NCBI GenBank assembly: GCA_014584315.1
Contig: JACTNA010000028.1
Coordinates: forward strand, 1 to 64,000
Direction: 5' to 3'
Origin: Planctomycetota bacterium
GTDB taxonomy: Bacteria; Planctomycetota; Phycisphaerae; Phycisphaerales; UBA1924
Length of the DNA stretch: 64,000 nt
Positions 1 to 8,648 of the stretch are shown in pieces. The translations under genes were made by a program, and so were the position numbers. Positions within the stretch are counted from its first letter, which is position 1, and every line of letters starts with the position of its first letter. The notes under the pieces are model-generated. The model worked only from the letters and a program-made list of their open reading frames with translations. It was not told where the DNA came from and searched no databases.

Positions 1-90
1 AAAAAAAAAACGAACATGCCCGTTCGTGCGATGCCGGTGCGCAGCGAAGGTCTACCCCGTGCTGCCGGACGCACGGTACAATCGCGGGTG

Positions 91-900
91 ATGGAGCATC
101 CTTCTCGCAATGCCGATGTCTGGTACGCGATCCGTGGAGAAGGACGCGGTCCGAGGGGAGGATTCACCCTTCTTGAGGCCATGGTGGTGGTCGTTGTCGC
201 CGCCGTAGTAATTGGACTGCTCATTCCCGTGCTCACGTCGGCTCGCAGGGAGACTTGGTCGGTTGTCTGCCTTTCGCGCATCCGTGAGATGGGTAGTTTG
301 ATGGGCATGTACGCTCTATCGCACGATGACCGAGTGCCCTCGGCGCTCGACCCGAATGTTGCTGCCGCCGACCGCGGACTATGGCTTGATTACGTCAGCC
401 AAGTGTACACGACCTTTCCCCGGCGGCCGTGGCTCGATTTCGCGGGCTTCGACCCCCTCAGCGAGACCCAGTACTGTCCGGGTAATCAGCTTTGGCCTCA
501 CGATCTGCCCACCCCCTCCGACTACAACTCGGACTTCGTGCTCAGCGCGTCCCTGTTCATGGAGGCCGCCTACGCAGATCCAAACCTGCCGGAAGAGGTG
601 TGGCGGTCTCGCCTCGGAGCCAAGGTGCAGCGGATTGGCGCTGCCCACTATCCGTCTCAGAAGGCGGGCATCATGGAGTACTATGTGTGGCATGGGTGGA
701 CAGAGTCCCACGGTCCTTGGACAGATACTGTCCGCCTGACCTACTTCCGCGCCGAGCGACCCGGCTCCGTATGGTTCCTCGACGGGCATGCCCGACCGTT
801 CCATGCCACGGAAGCACTGCCGTTCGTTGATCGCTACGACGTCTGGTACAGTTGGCCGCTGTCGACGACGGCGTGGGGAATTGCCGGTCGAGATCGGTGA
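91..900 (+). CDS. Prepilin-like (type II/IV pseudopilin) secreted protein
   Basis: The N-terminus carries a classic prepilin leader: a basic stretch, then GG followed by FTLLEAMV and a long hydrophobic run ending in IPVLTSARRE. Prepilin peptidase would cut after the glycine. The C-terminal half ends in a SVWFLDGHARPF segment, matching the H-X9-DG type tail of planctomycete DUF1559-like pseudopilins. I chose the ATG at 91 because the upstream in-frame ATG at 16 only adds a low-complexity Arg-rich extension; 16 cannot be excluded. The body has scattered Cys, Trp and Tyr and no enzyme motif. Base composition is less GC-rich than the genes that follow. The export or assembly machine is probably the pil/gsp operon at 17-22 kb. 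Confidence 0.75.
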   Translation: MEHPSRNADVWYAIRGEGRGPRGGFTLLEAMVVVVVAAVVIGLLIPVLTSARRETWSVVCLSRIREMGSLMGMYALSHDDRVPSALDPNVAAADRGLWLDYVSQVYTTFPRRPWLDFAGFDPLSETQYCPGNQLWPHDLPTPSDYNSDFVLSASLFMEAAYADPNLPEEVWRSRLGAKVQRIGAAHYPSQKAGIMEYYVWHGWTESHGPWTDTVRLTYFRAERPGSVWFLDGHARPFHATEALPFVDRYDVWYSWPLSTTAWGIAGRDR

Positions 901-1006
901 CGAGCTCTCTCGCTCGGGCGCCCAACGACGTGTTCGTGCGCGCGTTCCATCACCGCTCCCGGACCCCTTCTTGTTCCCTCTCGAGCGTTGAACGCCCTGT
1001 CCCTCG

Positions 1007-1034
1007 TTGCCTCCCTCCCCCTATTCGATATACT
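1007..1034 (+). promoter_or_regulatory. Putative feoAB promoter
   Basis: TTGCCT and TATACT separated by 16 bases lie about 90 bases upstream of feoA. The spacing suits a sigma-70-type promoter. No clear iron-box palindrome was identified. Confidence 0.4.
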
Positions 1035-1123
1035 CCCCTCCGGAATCCCCCTGCGACCGAGTCTCAGTCGCCGGGGTATCATCCGTCGGCCGCCCCGCGC
1101 GGCCGCACCGGGAGGGTCTCGCA

Positions 1124-1390
1124 ATGCAGCCTGAAGCCCCAGCCAGCGTGACGCTCGCCAGCCTCCTGCCGGGCCAGAGCGGGCTTGTCCGCGATACCGA
1201 CGCCCTCTCCCCGGGCGACGCCGCCTATCTGCGTGCCCTTGGCATCCGCCCCCGCAGTCGCGTCCGGCTCTGCCGCCAGGGCGGGCCGTGCATCGTCGAG
1301 GTCGGGTGCGGGTGCGGCGGGCCGTGCTGCCGTGTCGCCCTGTCGCGGCACCTGGCCGTCCACATCATCGTCGAGCCGATGCCCGCCTGA
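1124..1390 (+). CDS. feoA: FeoA-family ferrous iron transport protein
   Basis: A short SH3-like protein of 88 residues. It contains the FeoA core: LLPGQSGLVRD, then a LRALGIRPRSRVRL segment and a C-terminal ALSRHLAVHIIVEP strand. FeoA is a cytosolic partner of FeoB. The middle is unusually Cys-rich (CGCGGPCC), which is not needed in canonical FeoA and might bind metal. The ATG at 1124 follows a GGAGGG ribosome binding site; the longer ORF beginning at 1007 lacks one. feoB starts 23 bases after the stop, so the two are co-transcribed. Confidence 0.85.
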   Translation: MQPEAPASVTLASLLPGQSGLVRDTDALSPGDAAYLRALGIRPRSRVRLCRQGGPCIVEVGCGCGGPCCRVALSRHLAVHIIVEPMPA

Positions 1391-1413
1391 GCCGGCGACC
1401 GGGGAGCCTCGCC

Positions 1414-3402
1414 GTGTCCGACGCCCCCGCGCCAACCGCCCTCCCCGCCGAGCCTGCCCGCGAGGTCCGCCCGATCCGTGTCGCCATCCTCGGCAACCCC
1501 AACACGGGCAAGACGACGCTCTTCAACCGCCTGTGCGGCGTGCGCCACAAGACGAGCAACTTCCCCGGCACGACCCAGGAGGCCCGGATCGGCTTCCCGC
1601 GGGGTCTGCCCGAGGGGAGCGAACTCATCGACCTGCCGGGCATCTACTCGCTCGAGCTCGACCAGTCCGAGGCCGCCATCTGCCGCGACGTGCTGGCGGG
1701 GCAACTCGCGCCGCGCGGCGAGTCGGTCGAGGCGCCGGACGCCGTGCTGGTCGTGACCGACGCGACGAACATGCCGCGCAACCTGATGCTGGTGGGGGAG
1801 GCGATCCGGCGTTGCCTGCCGACCGTGATCGCGATCAACATGGTGGACGCCTCGCGGCGCAAGGGCATCCACGCCGACGAGGGCGTGCTGACGGCGCGCC
1901 TCGGCGTCGAGGCCGTCCCGTGCAGCGCGCGAACGGGCGAGGGGCTCGACGCGCTGCTCGCCGCCCTGACTCGCGCCCGCATCCCCACCGAGTCCCCCCC
2001 CCCGAGCGAGGACGGCCTCGCCCTCTGGGCCGACGACCTCTACGCCCGGATGGCCGCCGGCTACGACCAGCCCCGCCCCGACACCTTCACCGACCGCCTC
2101 GACCGCGCCTTCACGCACCCGCTGCTCGGTCTCGGGGCGTTCGTGGGCGTCATGGCGGGGCTGTTCTTCGTGATCTTCTCGCTGGCCGCCTACCCGATGG
2201 GCTGGATCGAGAGCATCTTCTCGCGTCTGGGCGGGCTGGTCGGCGCGGTCCTGCCGCCGGGCGCGATCCACGACCTCGTGGCCGACGGCGTGGTCGCGGG
2301 CATCGGCGCGACCGTGGTCTTCCTGCCGCAGATCTGCCTGCTCTTCTTCCTCATCTCGCTGCTCGAGGACACGGGCTACCTCGCCCGCGCCGCGTTCGTG
2401 ATGGACCGCGTGCTGCGCCCGTTCGGTTTGAACGGGCACGCTTTCGTGCCGCTGCTCTCGAGCCACGCCTGCGCCCTGCCGGGCATCATCGCCGCGAGGG
2501 CGGTGCCCGACCGGCGCGACCGCCTGGCCACCATGCTCACCGCGCCCTTCATGAGTTGCACGGCCCGCATCCCCGTGTACGTGCTGCTCACGGTCCTGCT
2601 CTTCCGCGACAGCCCGCTGCTGCAGGCCCTCGCGTTCACCGCGTGCTACGCCCTTGGCATCGCGGCGGGGCTGCTCAGCGCGCTCGTCGCGCGGCGCACC
2701 ATCCTGCGCGGCCCGAGCCGACCGATGGCGCTCGAACTGCCGTCGTACCGCCTGCCCAGCCTGCGCACGGCGCTGCTTGCCGCGTGGGACCGCGGGCTTG
2801 TGTTCCTGAAGAAGGCCGGCACGATCATCCTGGCCATCTCGATCGTGCTCTGGTGGCTCGGCGCGTACCCGGGCACGGAGCCGCCGCCCGAGGCCGTCGA
2901 GATCCGCGAGCGGGCCGAGGCCGCCGGCGCGGACGCCGACGCGCTGCTCGCCGAGGCGGACGCGATCGAATCGCGGCACGCGACGCGACGCTCGTTCCTC
3001 GGGCGCATGGGCGAGGCCGCCGAGCCGGTCTTCCGCCCGCTGGGCTACGACCGCCAACTGACGGTGGGGGTGCTGGCGAGTTTCGCGGCCCGCGAGGTCT
3101 TCGTCGCCACGATGGCGATCCAGATCGCGGGCCGCGACGACGTCGAGGAGTCCGGCGTCTTCGAGGCGGTCGCCACCGCGACGCGCGACGACGGGCGCAC
3201 GCCCATCTTCACGCGCGCCACCTGCTGGTCGCTGCTCGTCTACTACGTGCTGGCGATGCAGTGCCTGCCGACGCTCGCCGTCACCGCGAAGGAATCCGGG
3301 CACTGGAAGTGGGCGCTGCTGCAACTCGGCTGGATGTGGGGCCTGGCCTACGCGAGCGCGCTCGTGGTCTTCCAGTCCCTGCGTGCGGCGGGCGTCGCCT
3401 AG
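1414..3402 (+). CDS. feoB: Ferrous iron transporter B (GTPase-permease)
   Basis: An N-terminal G domain has GNPNTGKT (about residues 27-34), DLPGIYS and NMVD as G1, G3 and G4, followed by SAR. The C-terminal part holds two Gate-type membrane domains with the conserved cysteines in SSHACALPG and FMSCTARIP. A charged, Ala/Glu-rich insertion of about 45 residues lies between gate segments. The 662-residue length is somewhat short for FeoB. GTG at 1414 is preferred because the family homology starts just after it and GGGGAG precedes it; the ATG at 1288 would overlap feoA. It imports Fe(II) across the inner membrane with FeoA. Confidence 0.95.
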   Translation: MSDAPAPTALPAEPAREVRPIRVAILGNPNTGKTTLFNRLCGVRHKTSNFPGTTQEARIGFPRGLPEGSELIDLPGIYSLELDQSEAAICRDVLAGQLAPRGESVEAPDAVLVVTDATNMPRNLMLVGEAIRRCLPTVIAINMVDASRRKGIHADEGVLTARLGVEAVPCSARTGEGLDALLAALTRARIPTESPPPSEDGLALWADDLYARMAAGYDQPRPDTFTDRLDRAFTHPLLGLGAFVGVMAGLFFVIFSLAAYPMGWIESIFSRLGGLVGAVLPPGAIHDLVADGVVAGIGATVVFLPQICLLFFLISLLEDTGYLARAAFVMDRVLRPFGLNGHAFVPLLSSHACALPGIIAARAVPDRRDRLATMLTAPFMSCTARIPVYVLLTVLLFRDSPLLQALAFTACYALGIAAGLLSALVARRTILRGPSRPMALELPSYRLPSLRTALLAAWDRGLVFLKKAGTIILAISIVLWWLGAYPGTEPPPEAVEIRERAEAAGADADALLAEADAIESRHATRRSFLGRMGEAAEPVFRPLGYDRQLTVGVLASFAAREVFVATMAIQIAGRDDVEESGVFEAVATATRDDGRTPIFTRATCWSLLVYYVLAMQCLPTLAVTAKESGHWKWALLQLGWMWGLAYASALVVFQSLRAAGVA

Positions 3403-3410
3403 CGTTGCCC

Positions 3411-3593
3411 GTGCCCCTCGGCGACTGGCAGTTCTGGGCCGTCACGATCGTCGCGCTGGGCGCGCTGGCGTTCCTGCTGCGCCGCGCGCTGCCGCGCCTC
3501 GCGTGGTGGCGCGGGCGCCGCCCGCCGGGACGCCGCGCGACGCTCACGGTCGGCGGGCGGGCCGTCGATCGGTCGCGGGGCAAGGGCGCATGA
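3411..3593 (+). CDS. Small single-pass membrane protein behind feoB
   Basis: A 60-residue product begins with GTG eight bases after the feoB stop. It has one hydrophobic helix (WAVTIVALGALAFLLRRAL) followed by a basic, Arg/Gly-rich tail. The position matches the FeoB-associated small membrane proteins found downstream of many feoB genes, but the cysteines typical of that family are missing, so only location supports the link. The reading frame is the tail of a long spurious ORF in the track; the real start must lie after feoB. Confidence 0.5.
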   Translation: MPLGDWQFWAVTIVALGALAFLLRRALPRLAWWRGRRPPGRRATLTVGGRAVDRSRGKGA

Positions 3594-3686
3594 GCATCCG
3601 CCGTGCGCGCGCCCGCCGGGCAAGCGGGGGCGTCGGGCGCAGGACACACGACAACCCCGACCCGGCCCCCGCTTGCGCGACGGGCG

Positions 3687-4127
3687 TCACGCCGCAGGAC
3701 GCGAGAACAGCCGCGGCAACCGGCGCGAGCGCTGCCCGCCTCCCTCGTCGTGCAACAGCCGCACCGCCTGCGCGCCCGTCTCGGCGAGCACGAACCGGCG
3801 TGCAAGCCCCGTCGAGCGGATCAGCCGGCAGGCGTCCATCGGAAGCCCCGCCACCACCAGCCGTCCGCCCGACGCCTCGCACGCCTCGCCCAGCCGCGCC
3901 AGCACGGTGAGGCAACTCACCGACAGGCGCACCCCCGGGCGGAAACTCACCACCACGCGCCACGAGCACCGCTCCGCGAGGCTCCCCAGCTGACGCTCCA
4001 TCCGCGTCGCGTGCATGTCGTGTACGTTCGCCTCGACCACCTCCGCGATCGCCCACCCCGGGCCTCGCGTCACGTCCAGCAGCCCGCCCGCATCGGCCGT
4101 CGCCCCGTTCAGCGATCGCGTCGTCAT
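3687..4127 (-). CDS. STAS-domain protein (anti-sigma-factor antagonist-like)
   Basis: The C-terminal 100 residues resemble a STAS domain: a strand with RVVVSFRPGVRLSVSCLTVL, a helix, GGRLVVAGLPMDACRLIRSTGL and a final helix. In anti-anti-sigma factors a serine just before the helix is phosphorylated; here SVSC occupies that place. No kinase or phosphatase partner gene is adjacent. I place the start at the MTTRS methionine because the upstream extension is low-complexity. It is convergent with the feo operon. The assignment to STAS is moderate and the partner is unknown. Confidence 0.55.
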   Translation of the reverse strand: MTTRSLNGATADAGGLLDVTRGPGWAIAEVVEANVHDMHATRMERQLGSLAERCSWRVVVSFRPGVRLSVSCLTVLARLGEACEASGGRLVVAGLPMDACRLIRSTGLARRFVLAETGAQAVRLLHDEGGGQRSRRLPRLFSRPAA

Positions 4128-4312
4128 CGTCGTGGCGCTCCGCGTCAACCGCCCCCGCCAGGGCACGGCCGCACGCAAGAGATGCCAAACGCACAACGAC
4201 GACGCCAGCCGCTCCGCACGATCGCCGGTGGCGGGGCGACGCTCTGGCGCGCCTGAACCGCCCGCGCAGCCTGGCACACCCGCCGGTTATCGGAACGCCC
4301 GCGATGCTCCCC

Positions 4313-5848
4313 TCACGGCCCCAGCAGCCGCCCGGCCCAGGCCCGCAGGTCGGGCCTGTCGATGCCGTCCGCGGCGGCCTCGTCGATCCAGGCCAGGTGC
4401 GACTCCCTCGGCGCGCCCGCCGCCAGGGCCGTGATGACGAGCGCGAGACGCGGATCGGGATCGCCCTCGGCGCGGGGGGCGCGCAGGTACACGTCCGCGA
4501 ACCGCGCCGCCCCCGCGTCGTCGCCCCGCAGCAGCGCTGCCGCGTAGTGCCGGCACGACTCGTCCGCGATCAGCCGACGACGAAGGACCCGGAGTTCCTC
4601 CCATTGATCGGCCGGCGCGGTGTGCGGCCGCTTCGCCCCGAGCAGCCCGACCTGCCGCGTCAGCCACGCGTGCGCGTCCGGGCGCAGCTCCTCCAGCCCG
4701 CTCCAGCGACCGCGCGACGTGACGAGGTCGATCTCCGCCCGCTCGACGACCGAGTAGACGGATGCCTCCAGGTCCGCGCCCGTGTCGTCCTGCAACTGCA
4801 GGATCGCAAAGTACTCGAACAGGTCAGGCTCCCTGTGCCCCGCTTCGGCCAGCAGGAACAGGTCGTGCATGTCCGATCCGTCAAACCACGGCGCGAGCCG
4901 GTCCTGCGCACGGTACATCGCCGCGAACCGCTCCATCGCCGGCCCGCCTCGGACGGCGAGCGAGCGCATCTCGTCGATCGCCACGATCCGGATCGCGCTG
5001 GCCGCCTGAGGATCGAACGACCGCCCACGCTCCCAGAGCCACGTGTACAGCCCGATCGCCTCCGCCGTCCCGCCCAGCGCGACGCGCTCCCGCGCCTCGA
5101 TCCATCGCCCGACCACGAGCGCCGGCGCCGCGCCCTGCTCATCCGCCACCGCGAGCACGCGCTCACTTCCCTCGTCGTGGAACGTTCGGATGGCCGGACG
5201 AGCCGGCGGCGGATTCTTCGTCGTATGCAGGAGATGCCACGCCGGGTCCGTCGATTCCAGCGACGAGAGGCCCAGGTCGGCGGTCAGCAGGATCCGCAGG
5301 GGCTTGATGTAGAACATCCCTGGGTCGTAGTCCCCGATGATCGGAATCGGGCCTTTCTGGAACCGATGGTCCGGCACGGTCCGGAACAGCGTGCCGTCCT
5401 TGAAGATCAGCACCACCGGATCCTCGCTGATCGGCCTGCCTGACGTCGGGTTGCGCGCGATGACCCGTGTGATCTGCGCCCACTCCGCCGGATGCTCCAC
5501 CTGATCGACCTTGATGGTGATCGCGTGCCACTCCAGCCACGCCCGCAGCGTCGGGCTGCGCCATGTGAACCTCTCCATCTTGTCGAACGGGTTCTCGCCG
5601 GAGTTCGTGTTAATCGTCGTCCCCGGGGCGAGCGTTACTCCGCCCGGCTGTGGGGAGTCGTGCCCGCGCGGATACACCACGAGAAACTTGTACTGCGCCT
5701 TGCTCTGTTCCAGTGCCTCCGCCAGCGACAGGTCAGAAAAAGGCCCGTCCCTTCCTTGCCCGGTCGCCGGCGCGGCCGCGGCCCCCAGCGCGACTACAGC
5801 AGCGACAACGCTCCGCCCCCAAACCCCGAGGCCCCGTGCTCGCTTCAT
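4313..5848 (-). CDS. Secreted thioredoxin-fold protein with helical C-terminus
   Basis: The 511-residue protein starts with a Sec signal (VVAAVVALGAAAAPATGQ). Residues about 40-160 look like a degenerate thioredoxin fold: LAEALEQSKAQYKFLVVYP, then PVVLIFKDGTLFRTVPDHRF, without any CXXC pair, so it is unlikely to be a redox enzyme. The remaining 300 residues are alpha-helical and Arg/Glu/Ala-rich, plausibly solenoid-like. GGGAGG precedes the ATG. The gene is separate from mntR, 53 bases upstream on the same strand. The function is unknown; a periplasmic scaffold or lifespan-type thioredoxin relative is possible. Confidence 0.6.
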   Translation of the reverse strand: MKRARGLGVWGRSVVAAVVALGAAAAPATGQGRDGPFSDLSLAEALEQSKAQYKFLVVYPRGHDSPQPGGVTLAPGTTINTNSGENPFDKMERFTWRSPTLRAWLEWHAITIKVDQVEHPAEWAQITRVIARNPTSGRPISEDPVVLIFKDGTLFRTVPDHRFQKGPIPIIGDYDPGMFYIKPLRILLTADLGLSSLESTDPAWHLLHTTKNPPPARPAIRTFHDEGSERVLAVADEQGAAPALVVGRWIEARERVALGGTAEAIGLYTWLWERGRSFDPQAASAIRIVAIDEMRSLAVRGGPAMERFAAMYRAQDRLAPWFDGSDMHDLFLLAEAGHREPDLFEYFAILQLQDDTGADLEASVYSVVERAEIDLVTSRGRWSGLEELRPDAHAWLTRQVGLLGAKRPHTAPADQWEELRVLRRRLIADESCRHYAAALLRGDDAGAARFADVYLRAPRAEGDPDPRLALVITALAAGAPRESHLAWIDEAAADGIDRPDLRAWAGRLLGP

Positions 5849-5901
5849 GGCCGCCTCCCGTCTGCGGTTCGCGGCCGGTCGGTGGTCGGTTCCGGTGTGC
5901 T

Positions 5902-6342
5902 TCACCCGTTCCCGCGCAGGCGGGCCGTGTGCCGTTGCATGGCTCGGATCGTCGCGTCGGAGACGTGGTGCTCGATGCCTTCGGCGTCGATCTCGGCCTG
6001 GTCGGGCTTCACGCCCAGCGCGACCAGGAACTCCAGCACCACCTCGTGCCGCCGGCGCGCCGCCGCGGCCATGCGCCGCCCGTCGGGCGTCAGCGTCACC
6101 GGCTTGTACGGCTCGGTCTCGACCAGCCCGCACTCCTGCAGGCGCCCCAGGATGCGCGAGACCGTCACGTGGCTCACGCCCATCATGAGGGCGAGGTCGC
6201 GCACCCGCGCCTCGCCGTGCTGCTCGACGAGTTGCATGATCGCCTCGGTGTAGTCCTCGGCCGTCTCGTCGCGGTGCGCGGACCGCGTCGAGCGGAACCG
6301 CTCCGCGTCGCCGCGCTCCGGCCTGCTTCCCTTCGCCGCCAT
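5902..6342 (-). CDS. mntR: Manganese-responsive regulator MntR (DtxR family)
   Basis: A 146-residue protein with a winged helix (EARVRDLALMMGVSHVTVSRILGRL), then GLVETEPYKPVTLTPDGRRMA, and a metal-binding and dimerisation region with RRHEVVLEFLVALGV and DAEGIEHHVSDAT. The AEGIEHHVS segment supplies the Glu/His ligands typical of MntR. It would repress metal uptake genes when Mn(II) or Fe(II) is sufficient. The feo operon lies about 5 kb away on the other strand, but no target operator was identified. The TATTCT hexamer ends seven bases before ATG, so the mRNA may be leaderless. Confidence 0.85.
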   Translation of the reverse strand: MAAKGSRPERGDAERFRSTRSAHRDETAEDYTEAIMQLVEQHGEARVRDLALMMGVSHVTVSRILGRLQECGLVETEPYKPVTLTPDGRRMAAAARRRHEVVLEFLVALGVKPDQAEIDAEGIEHHVSDATIRAMQRHTARLRGNG

Positions 6343-6349
6343 CGCGCCC

Positions 6350-6355
6350 AGAATA
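6350..6355 (-). promoter_or_regulatory. -10-like TATTCT before mntR
   Basis: On the minus strand TATTCT is followed by seven bases and the mntR ATG, a spacing that would put the transcription start at or near the A of ATG. Confidence 0.35.
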
Positions 6356-6374
6356 GCAGCACGCCAACCGGGGC

Positions 6375-6391
6375 GGGGCCTTTCAGGCCCC
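6375..6391. repeat. Short palindrome GGGGCC-loop-GGCCCC, copy 1
   Basis: A six-base stem GGGGCC/GGCCCC encloses a five-base loop that contains the TGA stop codon of the DUF167 gene. A near copy with the same flanking GGGGC lies at 52054. No T-run follows, so it is not a standard terminator. Confidence 0.5.
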
Positions 6392-6682
6392 GTCGGCGCA
6401 CCACTTCGCCCGGATGTCCTCGGCGCGCACGCCGCGCACCAGCACGGTCTTCTCCGCGCTCGCGTGCCCCGAAACGACCTCGACCGCCGACGCCCGCACG
6501 CCCAGTTCGCGCGCGATCAGGTCGCACACCGCCCGGTTCGCCCGCCCCCCCTCGGGCGGGGCGGCCACCCGCACTTTCAGGCGATCCCCGAGCCGCCCGG
6601 CGACGGCGTCCCGCTTCGCGCCCGGCACGACCTTCACGGCCAGAAGCACGCCGGCGTCACCTTCGTCCACAATGCGGATCAT
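6383..6682 (-). CDS. DUF167/YggU-family protein
   Basis: A 99-residue protein beginning MIRIVDEGDAG. It contains the DUF167 signature: VKVVPGAKRDAVAG, LKVRVAAPPEGGRANRAV, then EVVSGHASAEKTVLVRG. The family is a small, widely conserved alpha/beta fold of unknown function, often near pilus or membrane genes. The ORF track extends upstream to 6769, but the homology begins at the internal ATG. Its stop codon sits in the loop of the GGGGCC palindrome. Confidence 0.8.
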   Translation of the reverse strand: MIRIVDEGDAGVLLAVKVVPGAKRDAVAGRLGDRLKVRVAAPPEGGRANRAVCDLIARELGVRASAVEVVSGHASAEKTVLVRGVRAEDIRAKWCADGA

Positions 6683-6820
6683 CCCGGTTCGCTCCGAACG
6701 GGCGATAACGTCATCCCGAGGGCTTGATCGACCACGCTGCGGCGCCGATAATGCCATCAGCCTCGTCACGGGCGAACGTCGGCTTCAAGCCGTGTACTCG
6801 GGCGGCAAGTCCGCCTGAGT

Positions 6821-7663
6821 CTAGCCCGTGAGAGGCTTTCTCTTTTCCAGCGTCAACGGGTTCGCCACGCTGTACCACTCGCCGTACGCGCGTCGCCTCG
6901 TATCGTCGATGTCCATGACCAGCCGATACCCGTCACGGAGGAGGTTGAAGTACCGGTCTTCGTTCCGCTCGTAGAGCCGCTGAAGCGCCCACAGGTAGTA
7001 GTCCACGACCTGAAGCCCCGCCTCCTCGTGCGGGAACGCGGAACGAATCAGCGTGGGTCGATCGCTCGGGATACCCCACCTGCGGCTGAAGTTGCGCTTC
7101 GCGCGCACGATCGTGCGCTCCAGCGCATCGGCGCGATCGGACTTTCCCCGACGGGCGAAGACGATCCGATTCTCGTCCGCCTTGTGGAGCAGGTTCTTGA
7201 GCAGTCTAGACGAGAGCGAGTCGTAGACCTCGTCCGCGCTTAGCTTGCGCCCCAGCCTGTCGTGCATCATCCTCGCCTGAGCGACGAGCGCGTCCTTCCT
7301 CCGGACGACGACCTGCACCTTCGCGCCCAGTGAGGGGAGCAGGCGAAAGACCTCGCGTCGCACTTCAGCAACATCATCCTTGGCGTGGAACGCCCGGGCC
7401 GTCTTGCCCGCTCCCGGCCGCATGGACGGAACCCCGCGAAAGTAGGGATCGTCGAGAAGCGACCGGCGCAGAGCGTCGAGCGCCGCGCTCGCGTGGGCCG
7501 GGTCCGGCACATGTGCGACACCGACCATGAACGCCCTCGAGACACCCTCGTTCCCGACGATCACGCGTCCTTTCGCGTCGAACAGCGTCAGGTCGCCGGC
7601 TTCGTCGACGTAGTAATGGCGGACGACACCAGGCGATCCTGCGCTCACTTCGCCTCGCTTCAT
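6821..7663 (-). CDS. DUF3800 protein, coupled to the DNA methyltransferase
   Basis: The 280-residue protein has the DUF3800 pattern: an N-terminal acidic motif HYYVDEAGDLTLFD and a C-terminal QVVDYYLWALQRLYE, the two places where the family's conserved acidic residues sit. DUF3800 has been proposed to share an RNase H-like fold, which makes a nuclease function possible; this is inference. The ATG overlaps the stop of the upstream methyltransferase gene by ATGA, so translation is coupled. GC content and codon use are milder than in flanking host genes (for example AGA, TCT and ATA are tolerated), consistent with an acquired cassette. Confidence 0.75.
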   Translation of the reverse strand: MKRGEVSAGSPGVVRHYYVDEAGDLTLFDAKGRVIVGNEGVSRAFMVGVAHVPDPAHASAALDALRRSLLDDPYFRGVPSMRPGAGKTARAFHAKDDVAEVRREVFRLLPSLGAKVQVVVRRKDALVAQARMMHDRLGRKLSADEVYDSLSSRLLKNLLHKADENRIVFARRGKSDRADALERTIVRAKRNFSRRWGIPSDRPTLIRSAFPHEEAGLQVVDYYLWALQRLYERNEDRYFNLLRDGYRLVMDIDDTRRRAYGEWYSVANPLTLEKRKPLTG

Positions 7664-8595
7664 CGTTCGTCGGCCGACCGCCGCTTCCCCTTCAGCCCTT
7701 GCCTCGGCGGGTGGAACGCCGTGCTGGTGGGGGCCGACGCCGTGCCCTTGCGCACCATCCCCGCGCGGATGCGCTCGACCGCCCGCTCCGCGTTCGCCCG
7801 GCTGTACTCGACGCCGATGAACCGCCGACCGTGCGCGCACGCCACCACGCCCGTCGTCCCGCTGCCGGTGAACGGGTCGAGCACGAGGTCGCCCTTCTCG
7901 GAGCACGCGAGGATGACGCGCTCGAGGTACACCTCCGGCAACTGGTTGTCGTGCCCCGCGCGCCGCTCCTTGTTGTTGCCCTGCACACGCCCCCAGTACC
8001 GCCCGTACCACACGTCCATCGGCACGCGCAGCCCCGCCGGCATCCCGTCGCGCTTGCTCTCCGTGCGCGGGTCGCCGTAGATCGCGCGCCGGTCCGACAC
8101 CTCTAGCACGCGCTCGGGCCTCCACACCCGCGTAAACGGGTCGCGGCTGAAGTACAGGGCGTGGACCTTCGAGTTGATGAACCGCTGCGAGGTGTTCTGC
8201 CCGAAGCGGTAGTGCCAGATGCACCAGTTCACCATGTGCATCCCGCGCTGCTTCAGGTGCACGACGATCTCGGCCGCCCAGTCGTCCGGGATGTTCACCC
8301 ACAGCGAGCCGTTCGTCGCCAGCGCGCCCACGCACAGGTCGAGCCACTGGTACGTGAAGTCGAGGTACTCCTTGTCCGGCATCGCGTCGTGCCACTGGTC
8401 GTAGGCCCGGTTCCAGTTGAAGGGCGGGTCCGCGAAGACCAGCCGGACCTCGCGGTTCCTCACCTCCGGGAGCGTCGGCAGCACGTCGCGGCAGTCGCCC
8501 ACCCACACCCGAGCGTCGCCGCGCCCGCCCTTCGCGGCAACGGCGAGCGGCTTCGTCCGCTTCGGTTCGGCCTGTGTTCGTGGCAGCGTCGTCAT
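7660..8595 (-). CDS. Site-specific DNA methyltransferase (N4/N6 type, beta-like order)
   Basis: The motif order is beta-class: the catalytic DPPFNW (about residue 55) comes first and the SAM-binding DPFTGSGTT (about residue 250) lies near the C-terminus, with a target-recognition region between (KVHALYFSRDPF, YGRYWGRVQGNNKERR). It ends in a basic tail. Such enzymes methylate the exocyclic amine of adenine or cytosine in a short DNA site. I start at MTTLPRTQ; the larger ORF upstream is antisense to other genes. It is the first gene of a two-gene unit with the DUF3800 gene. No restriction endonuclease of a known family is adjacent. Confidence 0.9.
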   Translation of the reverse strand: MTTLPRTQAEPKRTKPLAVAAKGGRGDARVWVGDCRDVLPTLPEVRNREVRLVFADPPFNWNRAYDQWHDAMPDKEYLDFTYQWLDLCVGALATNGSLWVNIPDDWAAEIVVHLKQRGMHMVNWCIWHYRFGQNTSQRFINSKVHALYFSRDPFTRVWRPERVLEVSDRRAIYGDPRTESKRDGMPAGLRVPMDVWYGRYWGRVQGNNKERRAGHDNQLPEVYLERVILACSEKGDLVLDPFTGSGTTGVVACAHGRRFIGVEYSRANAERAVERIRAGMVRKGTASAPTSTAFHPPRQGLKGKRRSADER

Positions 8596-8648
8596 GGGCG
8601 GCCGTAGCGTAGCGGCCCGCGCGCGCCGGCGCAACCGCGCCGCGCCGC

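Noticed and set aside
1-18. A-run at the window start as terminator
   Set aside because: No stem next to it is within the window; upstream sequence is missing.
1185-3593. 802-residue ORF overlapping feoB
   Set aside because: Out-of-frame Arg/Pro-rich shadow of feoB; only its last 60 codons beyond feoB are kept as a small membrane protein.
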